Part shown: in pieces, positions 26,264-35,026 of the stretch
Numbering within the stretch: the first letter of the stretch is position 1
Layout: each line of letters begins with the position of its first letter
NCBI GenBank assembly: GCA_013824325.1
Contig: PNNP01000003.1
Location: forward strand, 1 to 35,257
Direction of reading: 5' to 3'
Source: Thermodesulfovibrio sp.
GTDB lineage: Bacteria > Nitrospirota > Thermodesulfovibrionia > Thermodesulfovibrionales > Dissulfurispiraceae
DNA length: 35,257 nucleotides
The notes under the pieces: generated by a model
The model's database searches: none
Seen by the model: only the letters and a program-made list of their open reading frames with translations
What the model was told of the DNA's origin: nothing
Program-made: the position numbers and the translations under genes

Positions 26264-27282
26264 GGATTGAAGACAAGGAGTTAAGTCCGCTGTCTCCTGA
26301 AGCAAATCAGGAGGATATTGCTTACGAGGTTAATCTCAGACCCCGTTCTTTCAATGAATTTGTAGGCCAGAAGCGGATTAAGGAGAATCTCAAGGTTTTT
26401 ATCACAGCAGCACTGCTAAGGAAGGAGCCTTTAGACCATGTTCTTTTCTCAGGGCCTCCCGGGCTCGGTAAGACTACCCTTGCTACAATAATAGCCAACG
26501 AATTGAAGGTAAACATAAAAACAACATCAGGTCCTGTGCTGGAAAGGCCCGGCGATCTGGCTGCGATTCTTACCAATCTCTCAGACAGCGATATTCTCTT
26601 TATTGATGAGATACACAGATTGCCGAGGATTGTGGAAGAGATTCTTTATCCTGCCATGGAGGACTACAAGCTCGATATAATTATCGGTCAGGGTCCTAAT
26701 GCGAGGACATTGAAACTTAACCTGCCGCGGTTTACCATGATTGGTGCCACTACAAGAACGGGGCTTCTCACATCACCGTTAAGGGATAGATTCGGCGTCA
26801 CATTCAGACTCGAATTTTACAGTCCTGATGAGTTAAAGGCTATTGTGAACCGTTCTGCCCATTTGCTCGGTATAGAAATAAAGGGAGATGCCGCCATTGA
26901 GATTGCAGGGAGGGCCAGGGCAACACCAAGAATTGCGAACAGGCTCTTGAAGAGAATCAGGGATTTTGCCCAGGTGAGGGGAGACGGAACAATAGATATG
27001 AGCATAACAAAAGAGGCATTGACGGCTCTTGATATTGACAAACTTGGGCTTGATGATATAGACAGAAAACTACTGCTGACTCTCATAGAAAAATTCAACG
27101 GCGGGCCTGCAGGGATTGATGCTATTGCAGCATCTTTAAGAGAGGACAAGGATACTATTGAGGATGTGTATGAGCCGTACCTTTTGCAGGAGGGTTTGCT
27201 TGAAAGGACTGCAAGGGGAAGGCTTGCCACAAGGCTGGCATACGAGCATCTCGGCAAAAATATTCCACAGGGGCTGTTTTGA
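26260..27282 (+). CDS. ruvB: Holliday junction DNA helicase RuvB
   Basis: [71 protein letters not shown]. Confidence 0.98.
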   Translation: MRIEDKELSPLSPEANQEDIAYEVNLRPRSFNEFVGQKRIKENLKVFITAALLRKEPLDHVLFSGPPGLGKTTLATIIANELKVNIKTTSGPVLERPGDLAAILTNLSDSDILFIDEIHRLPRIVEEILYPAMEDYKLDIIIGQGPNARTLKLNLPRFTMIGATTRTGLLTSPLRDRFGVTFRLEFYSPDELKAIVNRSAHLLGIEIKGDAAIEIAGRARATPRIANRLLKRIRDFAQVRGDGTIDMSITKEALTALDIDKLGLDDIDRKLLLTLIEKFNGGPAGIDAIAASLREDKDTIEDVYEPYLLQEGLLERTARGRLATRLAYEHLGKNIPQGLF

Positions 27283-27381
27283 GTAAAAAAACAAGATGTA
27301 AGAGGCAGAGATGCACTCAACCCTTTAAATTGCAACATTGTTAATTAAGAAGTAATTTGATATTCAGAGAAATTTTTTAAT

Positions 27382-27927
27382 ATGAAGATTTTAATGCATA
27401 TATGCTGTTCAAACTGTGCCATATATCCGATTACTGTTCTAACACAGAGAGGATTCAGCATAAGAGGATTCTGGTTCAATCCCAATATCCATCCGTATCA
27501 GGAGTATAAGAGCAGGCTAAATTCCCTCAAAAAACTTCAGAGCCTCTGGAACCTTGATATAGAATACAATGACTTCTACGGACTAAAAGAGTACCTGAGA
27601 AATGTGGTAAATAATGAAGACAGAAGGTGTGAATATTGCTATTCTGCAAGACTGGAGCAGACAGCCCTGAAGGCAAAAAATATGAATGTTGATGCCTTCA
27701 CCACATCCCTTCTTGTAAGTCCCTATCAAAAATTTGATATGATTATAGATATAGGCAGGATGATGCAGGAGAAATATTCCGTAGAATTCTATATTGAGGA
27801 CTTTAGAAGGGGATTTGGCGAAGGCAGGAGGATTGCAGGAGAGCTTGAGCTTTACAGACAGAAATATTGCGGCTGCATTTATTCAGAGATGGAAAGGTAT
27901 TTGAAACCAGTAATGTGTAATCCGTGA
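27382..27927 (+). CDS. queH: Epoxyqueuosine reductase QueH (DUF208)
   Basis: MKILMHICCSNCAIYPI, FWFNPNIHPYQEYKSRL, RCEYCYSARLEQTA, FTTSLLVSPYQKFD, YRQKYCGCIYSE: CC-x-x-C and CGC motifs. Confidence 0.93.
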   Translation: MKILMHICCSNCAIYPITVLTQRGFSIRGFWFNPNIHPYQEYKSRLNSLKKLQSLWNLDIEYNDFYGLKEYLRNVVNNEDRRCEYCYSARLEQTALKAKNMNVDAFTTSLLVSPYQKFDMIIDIGRMMQEKYSVEFYIEDFRRGFGEGRRIAGELELYRQKYCGCIYSEMERYLKPVMCNP

Positions 27928-27993
27928 CAAGTGATGCGTAAAAAGCTTCTTTAAATTGTTATTCTGATTACGCATCATGCATTACGTGTTACG
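27909..27993. repeat. Inverted pair of AGTAATG/CATTACG heptanucleotide arrays across the queH stop
   Basis: Left AGTAATG TGTAATC CGTGACA AGTGATG CGTAAAA (27909-27943); right GATTACG CATCATG CATTACG TGTTACG (27966-27993). Confidence 0.85.
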
Positions 27994-27998
27994 TTTTT

Positions 27999-28223
27999 AT
28001 GAATAATATGGAACAGATAGGTAGATTCTTTTTAATTGCTGGTATTGCTATGATTGCAATAGGAGGCATATTGATGCTTTCAGGTAAGATTTCATGGCTC
28101 GGCAGACTGCCGGGAGATATTGTAATACAGAAAAATAATTTCACTTTTTATTTCCCCATTGCAACGAGCATACTTCTCAGCATTCTGTTAACCTTTATTT
28201 TCTGGCTTTTAGGGAGGAAGTGA
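27999..28223 (+). CDS. DUF2905 small membrane protein
   Basis: IGRFFLIAGIAMIAIGGILMLSGKISWLGRLPGDIVIQKNNFTFYFPIATSILLSILLTFIFWL. Confidence 0.88.
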   Translation: MNNMEQIGRFFLIAGIAMIAIGGILMLSGKISWLGRLPGDIVIQKNNFTFYFPIATSILLSILLTFIFWLLGRK

Positions 28224-29341
28224 TGTTGATGAGGATACAGGATACAGGATGCAGTCCGCCTCAGGCGGAACAGAAGTCAGAAGTAAGAAATCGGATACAG
28301 GGCTTTAAAAGGCGGATATTTTTTTTATTTTTGTTGCTTTTGTTTATACTTTTGTTATTTTGGTTTCTGACTTCAGCACTTCATCTTTTCTGCACCGAAT
28401 GCTATGCTGAGACAACTATAAGAGTTCTGCTTCTTGATAAATCAAATTCAAAGGTTCCCAAGAAGGACGAGCTAATTGAGAATATCGGGAATTCTAACGG
28501 CGATGTGCTTCTCAGCGGTATAAAGTATTCAGGTGTTATCGAGGTATGGAAGGGTAAAAATGGTTTATACATAATTAATGACATCCCTCTTGAAGACTAT
28601 GTTAAAGGTGTTGTTTCATCTGAAGTAGGCAAGTCATGGGATATGGAAGCTCTAAAGGCACAGGCTGTTGTGGCGAGAACTTATGTATTGTATCAAAAGA
28701 TGAATAACGATTTTCACAAAGTGCCGTTTGACCTTACATCGTCTGTTCTTCATCAGGTTTATAAAGGAGGCAGCATCCCTGAAAACATAGTAAAGGCAGT
28801 AAATGATACGCAGGGTGAAATATTGAAATATGAAGGAAAACCAATTGTGGCATATTATCATTCCACAAGCGGCGGCATGACAGAAGACCCTGTTGAGATT
28901 TTCGGGAAAAGCTATCCTTATCTGAAATCCGTAGAGGGTTCGAGTGAGCTTTCTCCTTATAATATGTGGGAGAGGAGGATCCCCTCATCAGAAATAGAAA
29001 GGGCTTTGAATATAACCGGAATAAAGGAAATCAGCATAGATTCATATACTGTTTCCCGCCGTGTTAAGGGCTTTAAAATTCTTACTGAAAAAGGTGAGCG
29101 TATCAAGGTCTTTGCCAAAGAATTGAGAAAAAACCTTGGCTGGGATAGGCTGCCGAGCACGCTGATAACAAACATCGTCAAATACGGAGATATTTATATA
29201 TTTGAGGGCAGGGGATATGGCCATGGTGTCGGCATGTGTCAGTGGACTGCACTGCAGATGGCTAAAGATGGAAAAAATTATAGAGGAATATTATCTACAT
29301 TTTATCCCGGTGCTTATATAGAATTATATGAAAACCGCTGA
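28220..29341 (+). CDS. SpoIID/LytB domain protein
   Basis: YIINDIPLEDYVKGVVSSEVGKSWDMEALKAQAVVARTYVLYQK, YYHSTSGGMTEDPVEIFG, GRGYGHGVGMCQWTALQMAKDGKNYRGILSTFYPGA. Confidence 0.93.
   Translation: MMLMRIQDTGCSPPQAEQKSEVRNRIQGFKRRIFFLFLLLLFILLLFWFLTSALHLFCTECYAETTIRVLLLDKSNSKVPKKDELIENIGNSNGDVLLSGIKYSGVIEVWKGKNGLYIINDIPLEDYVKGVVSSEVGKSWDMEALKAQAVVARTYVLYQKMNNDFHKVPFDLTSSVLHQVYKGGSIPENIVKAVNDTQGEILKYEGKPIVAYYHSTSGGMTEDPVEIFGKSYPYLKSVEGSSELSPYNMWERRIPSSEIERALNITGIKEISIDSYTVSRRVKGFKILTEKGERIKVFAKELRKNLGWDRLPSTLITNIVKYGDIYIFEGRGYGHGVGMCQWTALQMAKDGKNYRGILSTFYPGAYIELYENR
28232..28292. repeat. Composite heptanucleotide element at the N-terminus of the SpoIID-like CDS
   Basis: AGGATAC AGGATAC AGGATGC, then TCCGCC-TCA-GGCGGA hairpin, then AGAAGTC AGAAGTA AGAAATC (28272-28292); a reverse-complement partner (TTTCTGACTTCA) follows near 28368. 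Confidence 0.8.
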
Positions 29342-30428
29342 CTTCAATTTTGATTTTCCAAAAGAATTGATAGCATTAAGACCTGCCGGAAATAGAGACC
29401 ACTCAAGACTTCTTGTACTTCACAGAAGCGGTGATATCGAGCACAAGAAATTCTTCGATATCCATGAATATCTGAAAAAAGGAGATATGCTTTTACTTAA
29501 TGATACAAAGGTATTCCCTGCAAGGATTATCAGCACAAAGCCTTCCGGCGGAAAGATTGACATCCTGCTTGTCAGAAAAACAGATGACAACGGCACATGG
29601 GAGATAATGTGCAGGAGCAGATTTCAGGGGAAGGTAAATATCGGAGACGACATCACAGCAGAGATATGGACAGAGAAAAGTTCCGAGTTTCAAGTTCCGG
29701 GTTCCGGGTCAAAGTACCGAAGAGGTATTGAACAATCCTGCAGGGCCAGAAAGTTTATGCGTTTTTTGAATGTAAAACATTCGAGTATTGATGATGTTCT
29801 CTGGCATCGCGGGTATATGCCTTTGCCGCCATATATAAATAGACTGCCTGATGGTGAAGACAGGGAAAGATACCAGACGGTCTTTGCTGAAAAACATGGC
29901 TCTATAGCTGCTCCTACCGCAGGGCTTCATTTTACAGAAGAGCTTTTAAGTAAAATAGCCGATAATGGAGTGATGGTTCGGAAACTGACACTGCATATAG
30001 GCACCGGTACATTTAAGCCTATTAAAACAGAATTTCTTGAAAAACACAGTATGGATTCAGAATACTTTGAGATGAAGACCTCCCTGATAGAAGAGATACA
30101 GCGTACAAAAGAGTCAGGGCACAGACTAATAACCGTTGGCACAACTGCTACAAGGGCAATCGAGGGCTTTATGGGCGGAAGATACACCGAATCACCTGTC
30201 ATTACTAAAAACGGCGCCATTAAAGGATTTACGGATATCTTTATTTATCCGGGATATGAATTCAAAGCAGTTGACAGTCTGATAACAAATTTTCATCTTC
30301 CGCATTCAACGCCTTTGATGCTCGTTTCTGCATTCAGCAGTTTTGAAATGATACTAAAAGCTTATGAGGAAGCTGTTGCCATGGGTTATAGATTTTTCTC
30401 CTATGGTGATGCTATGCTGATTTTGTGA
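29328..30428 (+). CDS. queA: S-adenosylmethionine:tRNA ribosyltransferase-isomerase QueA
   Basis: FDFPKELIALRPAGNRDHSRLLVLHR, LLLNDTKVFPARI, YMPLPPYINR...DRERYQTVFAEKHGSIAAPTAGLHFTEELL, NFHLPHSTPLMLVSAF. Confidence 0.97.
   Translation: MKTADFNFDFPKELIALRPAGNRDHSRLLVLHRSGDIEHKKFFDIHEYLKKGDMLLLNDTKVFPARIISTKPSGGKIDILLVRKTDDNGTWEIMCRSRFQGKVNIGDDITAEIWTEKSSEFQVPGSGSKYRRGIEQSCRARKFMRFLNVKHSSIDDVLWHRGYMPLPPYINRLPDGEDRERYQTVFAEKHGSIAAPTAGLHFTEELLSKIADNGVMVRKLTLHIGTGTFKPIKTEFLEKHSMDSEYFEMKTSLIEEIQRTKESGHRLITVGTTATRAIEGFMGGRYTESPVITKNGAIKGFTDIFIYPGYEFKAVDSLITNFHLPHSTPLMLVSAFSSFEMILKAYEEAVAMGYRFFSYGDAMLIL
29679..29713 (+). repeat. Heptanucleotide array (AGTTCCG type) inside queA
   Basis: AGTTCCG AGTTTCA AGTTCCG GGTTCCG GGTCAAA. 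Confidence 0.85.
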
Positions 30429-31390
30429 GTATTGAAGAGCTTGAACTTGATGAGGAGCGGGAATACCCCTTTCTTCACGGCGGGCTGGATAAGACCCTGA
30501 AAATTATAGAGAATTCTCTTGATGTTGCTATCAGCGTCAGGGGCAACAGACTCTTGATTCAGGGAGAAGACGGGCAGGTTGAAAAGGCGGAAAAGCTCAT
30601 TCAGGAGATAAGGGCAGTAAACAAGAGTGGGTATATTTTAAAGCCCGATGACATCAGCTATGCTGTCAGGTCTTTATCTGAAGGGAAGGAAATTTCTTTA
30701 AAAGAGCTTTTTACAGGAAGCATCCCTGTTTCCTCAAAAAAGAGGTTCATAATCCCGAAGACAGAAAATCAGAGACAGTACATAGATGCCATAAGCAGGT
30801 ATGACATAACCTTAGGCATCGGGCCTGCGGGAACAGGGAAGACATATCTTGCGATGGCAATGGCAATCCATGCCTTCTTTACAAAACAGGTTTCGAGAAT
30901 TGTCCTTGTGCGGCCTGCTGTTGAGGCAGGAGAGAAACTCGGCTTCCTGCCCGGTGATATAGCTGAAAAGATCAGCCCTTATTTAAGACCATTATATGAT
31001 GCCCTTTTTGATATGATGGAGATTGATAAGGCTTCCAAGCTGATAGAGCGGGGTACGATTGAGATAGCGCCGCTTGCATTCATGAGAGGAAGGACGCTTA
31101 ATGATTCCTTTATAATACTTGACGAAGCTCAAAATACGACCCCTGAGCAGATGAAGATGTATCTTACAAGACTTGGCTTTGGCTCAAAAACAGTTATTAC
31201 AGGAGATATCACACAGATAGACCTGCCGGCAGGCAAGACATCCGGGCTTGTTGAGGTTATAAGGATAATTAAAGATATTGAAGATATAAAAATGATTTAC
31301 TTTACTGAGAGGGACGTTGTCAGACATAAACTCGTTCAGGAAATAGTAAGGGCATATGAAAGATATGAAAAACGGAATACAGAAGAATAG
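30425..31390 (+). CDS. PhoH-like ATPase
   Basis: IIPKTENQRQYIDAISRYDITLGIGPAGTGKTYLAMAMA, RIVLVRPAVEAGEKLGFLPGD, FIILDEAQNTTPEQMKMYLTRLGFGSKTVITGDITQIDLP. GTG start. Confidence 0.96.
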   Translation: MSIEELELDEEREYPFLHGGLDKTLKIIENSLDVAISVRGNRLLIQGEDGQVEKAEKLIQEIRAVNKSGYILKPDDISYAVRSLSEGKEISLKELFTGSIPVSSKKRFIIPKTENQRQYIDAISRYDITLGIGPAGTGKTYLAMAMAIHAFFTKQVSRIVLVRPAVEAGEKLGFLPGDIAEKISPYLRPLYDALFDMMEIDKASKLIERGTIEIAPLAFMRGRTLNDSFIILDEAQNTTPEQMKMYLTRLGFGSKTVITGDITQIDLPAGKTSGLVEVIRIIKDIEDIKMIYFTERDVVRHKLVQEIVRAYERYEKRNTEE

Positions 31391-32990
31391 CAGCATTAAA
31401 AAAACAAAAAGTTTTCTTGACCCCATCGGGGATTTCAGGGAGAAACACGAAGATGACATAGCGAGGATATTTCCCCTCGTATTTTTCAGCCTGATATCCT
31501 CCTTGATAATTCTGGAAGGCAGGGGCATAGAGTATTTTATCGGAAGTTTTTTAATAACAACATTCATTCTGTTTTTATTCTATAAAGACATAAAGCGGTA
31601 CAAGCCTGCCTATATCAGAGATTACAAAATGCTCCTTCTTTTATGTGTGCTCGTACCGAGTACGCTTTTCATGGGCAAGATATTTGCTTATTTGAATTCA
31701 GGGCTTAATAGAGGACTCGGTTTTCCCGAAGGGCTTTCATTTATTTTCGGTCTTCCTATTCCGGTCGGCGCCATGCTCGTAACCCTTATATTCGATTTCC
31801 ATACTGCATTAATCTTCTCTCTATTAATAAGCCTTTTGACAGGAATATGGCTTGATAACCCGTTTTATCCTTTATATGCATTCATTGGCAGTCTTACTGC
31901 TGCCTTCAGTGTTATACGGTGTAAAAAACGTTCGGCTCTCATAAAAGGCGGAATATATATAAGCGCTGTAAGCATAGTAACTGCCGGAGTTATAATGCTT
32001 TTAAGCGGAGGGCTTTTTTCCCATCAGTCAGCCTCTGCCTTTTTATTTGCAGCCATTTCAGGACTCTTTGTTGCAGGCATTGTCTCCATTGTGTTGCCTG
32101 CTATTGAGTATCTATTCGGGATAAGAACCGATATAAGTCTCATCGAGCTTCTTGACCTTGACCAGCCGCTGATGCACAGTCTTATGATAAATGCACCGGG
32201 AACCTATCATCACAGCGTAATTGTCGGCAATCTTGCCGAATCATCAGCAGAAGCTGTTGGTGCCAATCCGCTTCTTGCAAGGGTTACAGCTTATTATCAT
32301 GATATCGGAAAAATAAAAATACCCGAGTATTTTGTCGAAAATCAGACAGGCACAGTGAGCAAGCATGATAAATTGACGCCGCATATGAGCAGCATAATAC
32401 TAATTTCACATGTAAAAGAGGGTATTGATCTGGCAAGGCAGTATAAACTGCCTGAATCAGTCATTGATATAATCCAGCAGCATCACGGCACAAGTCTCAT
32501 GACATATTTTTATCAGAAGGCAATGGAACAAAAGACGATAGAAATACCATTTCATGAAGATTATCGCTATCCGGGTCCGAAGCCACAGACAAGGGTTGCA
32601 GCGATTGTCATGATGGCTGATGCTGTTGAAGCAGCATCCCGCACACTCACCGACCCCACGCCTGCAAGGATTGAAGCCCTTGTGGAAAAAATAATAAATA
32701 ATGTTTTTCTTGACGGTCAGATTGATGAATGCGAGATTACACTAAAAGATTTGTCCGAGATAAAGAAGCGGTTTACATACATTTTAAATAGCATATTCCA
32801 CAGGAGGATAGAATACCCTGAACTGACTGTAAAGAGTGTATCTTATAAGACAGATAAAACCCTGTCAGAAAAAGGTATGAAGACAAATGGAGATAATAAT
32901 AAGGAACAGACAAAGACTGATAAAGATAAACTGTCTGAGAATAGCAAGGATATTAAAGAAAGCACTCATACAACTAACCCGCAGGGATAG
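31356..32990 (+). CDS. 7TM-HD domain phosphohydrolase (PgpH/YqfF-like)
   Basis: Multiple TM segments, then HSLMINAPGTYHHSVIVGNLAESSAEAVGANPLLARVTAYYHDIGKIK...HDKLTPHMSSIILISHVKEGIDLARQY...IIQQHHGTSLMTYFYQKA: HD-GYP/7TMR-HDED type. Confidence 0.93.
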   Translation: MKDMKNGIQKNSSIKKTKSFLDPIGDFREKHEDDIARIFPLVFFSLISSLIILEGRGIEYFIGSFLITTFILFLFYKDIKRYKPAYIRDYKMLLLLCVLVPSTLFMGKIFAYLNSGLNRGLGFPEGLSFIFGLPIPVGAMLVTLIFDFHTALIFSLLISLLTGIWLDNPFYPLYAFIGSLTAAFSVIRCKKRSALIKGGIYISAVSIVTAGVIMLLSGGLFSHQSASAFLFAAISGLFVAGIVSIVLPAIEYLFGIRTDISLIELLDLDQPLMHSLMINAPGTYHHSVIVGNLAESSAEAVGANPLLARVTAYYHDIGKIKIPEYFVENQTGTVSKHDKLTPHMSSIILISHVKEGIDLARQYKLPESVIDIIQQHHGTSLMTYFYQKAMEQKTIEIPFHEDYRYPGPKPQTRVAAIVMMADAVEAASRTLTDPTPARIEALVEKIINNVFLDGQIDECEITLKDLSEIKKRFTYILNSIFHRRIEYPELTVKSVSYKTDKTLSEKGMKTNGDNNKEQTKTDKDKLSENSKDIKESTHTTNPQG

Positions 32991-33408
32991 TAATGCCTTA
33001 TGCGTTTTGCGCTATTATAAGTCAAAAAAACGCAGCCGCTACCAGCTTATTCCTTTAAAATTCTTAGAAATAAGCGTTCTGTTGGTAAATGACAGCGGAA
33101 TAAGAAAATTAAATCGCTGCTATCGCGGTATTGATAAAACAACAGATGTCCTGTCCTTTTCACAGGTGGAAAGCATAATGTTAGAGGCAGAACTTCAAAG
33201 TCCCGACTATATACTTGGTGATATAGTTATTAATCTTCATCAGGCAAAAAGACAGGCAAAAGAGTATGGACAAACTTTTTATGAAGAGGTCACGCGGCTT
33301 TTGATTCACGGTCTTTTTCACCTGCTTGGTTATGACCATGAGAAAAATAAACATGAGGCAGCAAAGATGAAAAGGAAGGAACTTGAAATACTCGGAGGAA
33401 TTGGATGA
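32887..33408 (+). CDS. ybeY: Endoribonuclease YbeY (rRNA maturation factor)
   Basis: MEIIIRNRQRLIKIN N-terminus, EISVLLVNDSGIRKLNRCYRGIDKTTDVLSFSQ, LGDIVINLHQAKRQAKEYG, THLLIHG-type TRLLIHGLFHLLGYDH. Overlaps pgpH by 104 nt in another frame. Confidence 0.9.
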   Translation: MEIIIRNRQRLIKINCLRIARILKKALIQLTRRDSNALCVLRYYKSKKRSRYQLIPLKFLEISVLLVNDSGIRKLNRCYRGIDKTTDVLSFSQVESIMLEAELQSPDYILGDIVINLHQAKRQAKEYGQTFYEEVTRLLIHGLFHLLGYDHEKNKHEAAKMKRKELEILGGIG

Positions 33409-34901
33409 GGAATTATATGCTGGAAATAATCGTATTCATCTGTGGTGCGGTTGTGATGATACTCGAGCTCGTTGGTTCGAGGATACTGGCTCCCTACCTC
33501 GGCACATCAATAATTGTATGGACAAGTTTGATAGGCATTATTCTTGGAAGCCTGAGTCTGGGTTACTGGTGGGGCGGGAAAATAGCTGACAGAAACCCGA
33601 GCTATAAAATATTTTCGCTGATAATCTTTATCTCTGCTGTAATTATTGCCCTTATTACATCCTTAAAATCCTTCGTACTCGGTTTTGTTCAGAATAATGT
33701 TAACCATTTTTATATCGGCACCATTGTTGCTACATTAATACTTTTTGCCCCGCCGAGTGTAGTGCTCGGGATGACCACCCCGTATGCTGTCAGACTGAAG
33801 ATAAAAGACCTGACCAGCTCGGGGACAACTGTCGGCAGACTATATGCAATTTCTACCATCGGCAGTATTGCAGGGACGTTTTTAGCAGGTTTTTTCCTCA
33901 TCGCTTATTTTGGCAGCACAAAGATTCTCATTATACTTTCCATTGTGCTCGTTTTTACCTCTATTCTCGCCTATGTAAGAAGCATTCTTGTTGTAAAAGG
34001 CACGGTTATTTCACTGTTGCTGCTATTTTTGTTAGCAATGGATTCTTATGACACGTTTTTGAGTAAACAGGGAATGATAGACATTGATACACAATATAAC
34101 AGGGTTTTGATATACAGAAGTGTCGATGAAACAACTGACAGGCCGACCCGCGTTATGGTTACCAATCCCAAAGAGGTCCAGTCAGCAATGTTTCTGGATG
34201 ATGACAATGACCTGGTAATCGGATATACGAAATTTTACCGTCTGGCAGGACATTTCAAGCCAGACCTGAAGGATTCCCTGATGATCGGAGGCGCAGGCTA
34301 CTCGTATCCAAAGGATTATTTGAAAAAGTTCAGCAATGCCAAACTTGATGTGGTGGAGATTGACCCTGCGTTAACCGCACTTGCAAGACAATATTTTAAT
34401 CTGAAGGCAAATGCGCGGCTGACAATATACCATGAAGACGGAAGGACATTTTTGAATAAAGCAAAGAAAAAATATGATGTTATTTTCGGAGATGCCTTTA
34501 CTTCCTATTATTCCCTGCCTTATCAATTAACAACAAGAGAAGCTGTACAGAGGATGCATGATTTGCTCAATGATGACGGAGCAGTCCTTGTGAATATCAT
34601 CTCTTCAATAGACGGAGAAAAGGGAGAATTTTTAAGGGCAGAGTATGCAACTTTCAAGAACGTATTCCCTCAGGTTTATCTGTTCCCTGTAACGGACCGT
34701 CATAATGGCTCCGATGTTCAGAATGTAATGCTTGTGGCGCTCAAGTCTGTAAAGAAACCTGTCTTCAGGAATCAAGACAATGAATTAAACGGTTATCTGC
34801 AGCACCTCTGGAATAAAGATGTACAGACGGATATTCCTCTTTTGACAGATGACCATGCACCTGTTGATAATTACATTTTAAAGGTGATTAAAGATTTGTA
34901 G
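33405..34901 (+). CDS. Membrane protein fused to spermidine synthase-like methyltransferase domain
   Basis: N-terminal TM region (GAVVMILELVGSRILAPYLGTSIIVWTSLIGIILGSLSLGYWWGGKIAD), C-terminal LMIGGAGYSYPKDYLKKFSNAKLDVVEIDPALTALARQYFNL...YHEDGRTFL...YDVIFGDAF. Confidence 0.9.
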   Translation: MRNYMLEIIVFICGAVVMILELVGSRILAPYLGTSIIVWTSLIGIILGSLSLGYWWGGKIADRNPSYKIFSLIIFISAVIIALITSLKSFVLGFVQNNVNHFYIGTIVATLILFAPPSVVLGMTTPYAVRLKIKDLTSSGTTVGRLYAISTIGSIAGTFLAGFFLIAYFGSTKILIILSIVLVFTSILAYVRSILVVKGTVISLLLLFLLAMDSYDTFLSKQGMIDIDTQYNRVLIYRSVDETTDRPTRVMVTNPKEVQSAMFLDDDNDLVIGYTKFYRLAGHFKPDLKDSLMIGGAGYSYPKDYLKKFSNAKLDVVEIDPALTALARQYFNLKANARLTIYHEDGRTFLNKAKKKYDVIFGDAFTSYYSLPYQLTTREAVQRMHDLLNDDGAVLVNIISSIDGEKGEFLRAEYATFKNVFPQVYLFPVTDRHNGSDVQNVMLVALKSVKKPVFRNQDNELNGYLQHLWNKDVQTDIPLLTDDHAPVDNYILKVIKDL

Positions 34902-34928
34902 AATTTTTATTTTATGCAGTTTACCGGA

Positions 34929-34952
34929 ATGCAAGAGGTATCCGGCTTTCAG
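34929..34952. repeat. Partial copy of the left end of the panB-rtcA element
   Basis: ATGCAAGAGGTATCCGGCTTTCAG matches 11542-11565 at 23 of 24 positions. Confidence 0.8.
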
Positions 34953-35026
34953 TATATGTCTCGGTGCGCTTATATTGTTTTTAATATTCAGGTGAGGGTT
35001 AAAGATACTTTATAAATGCGCATCAA

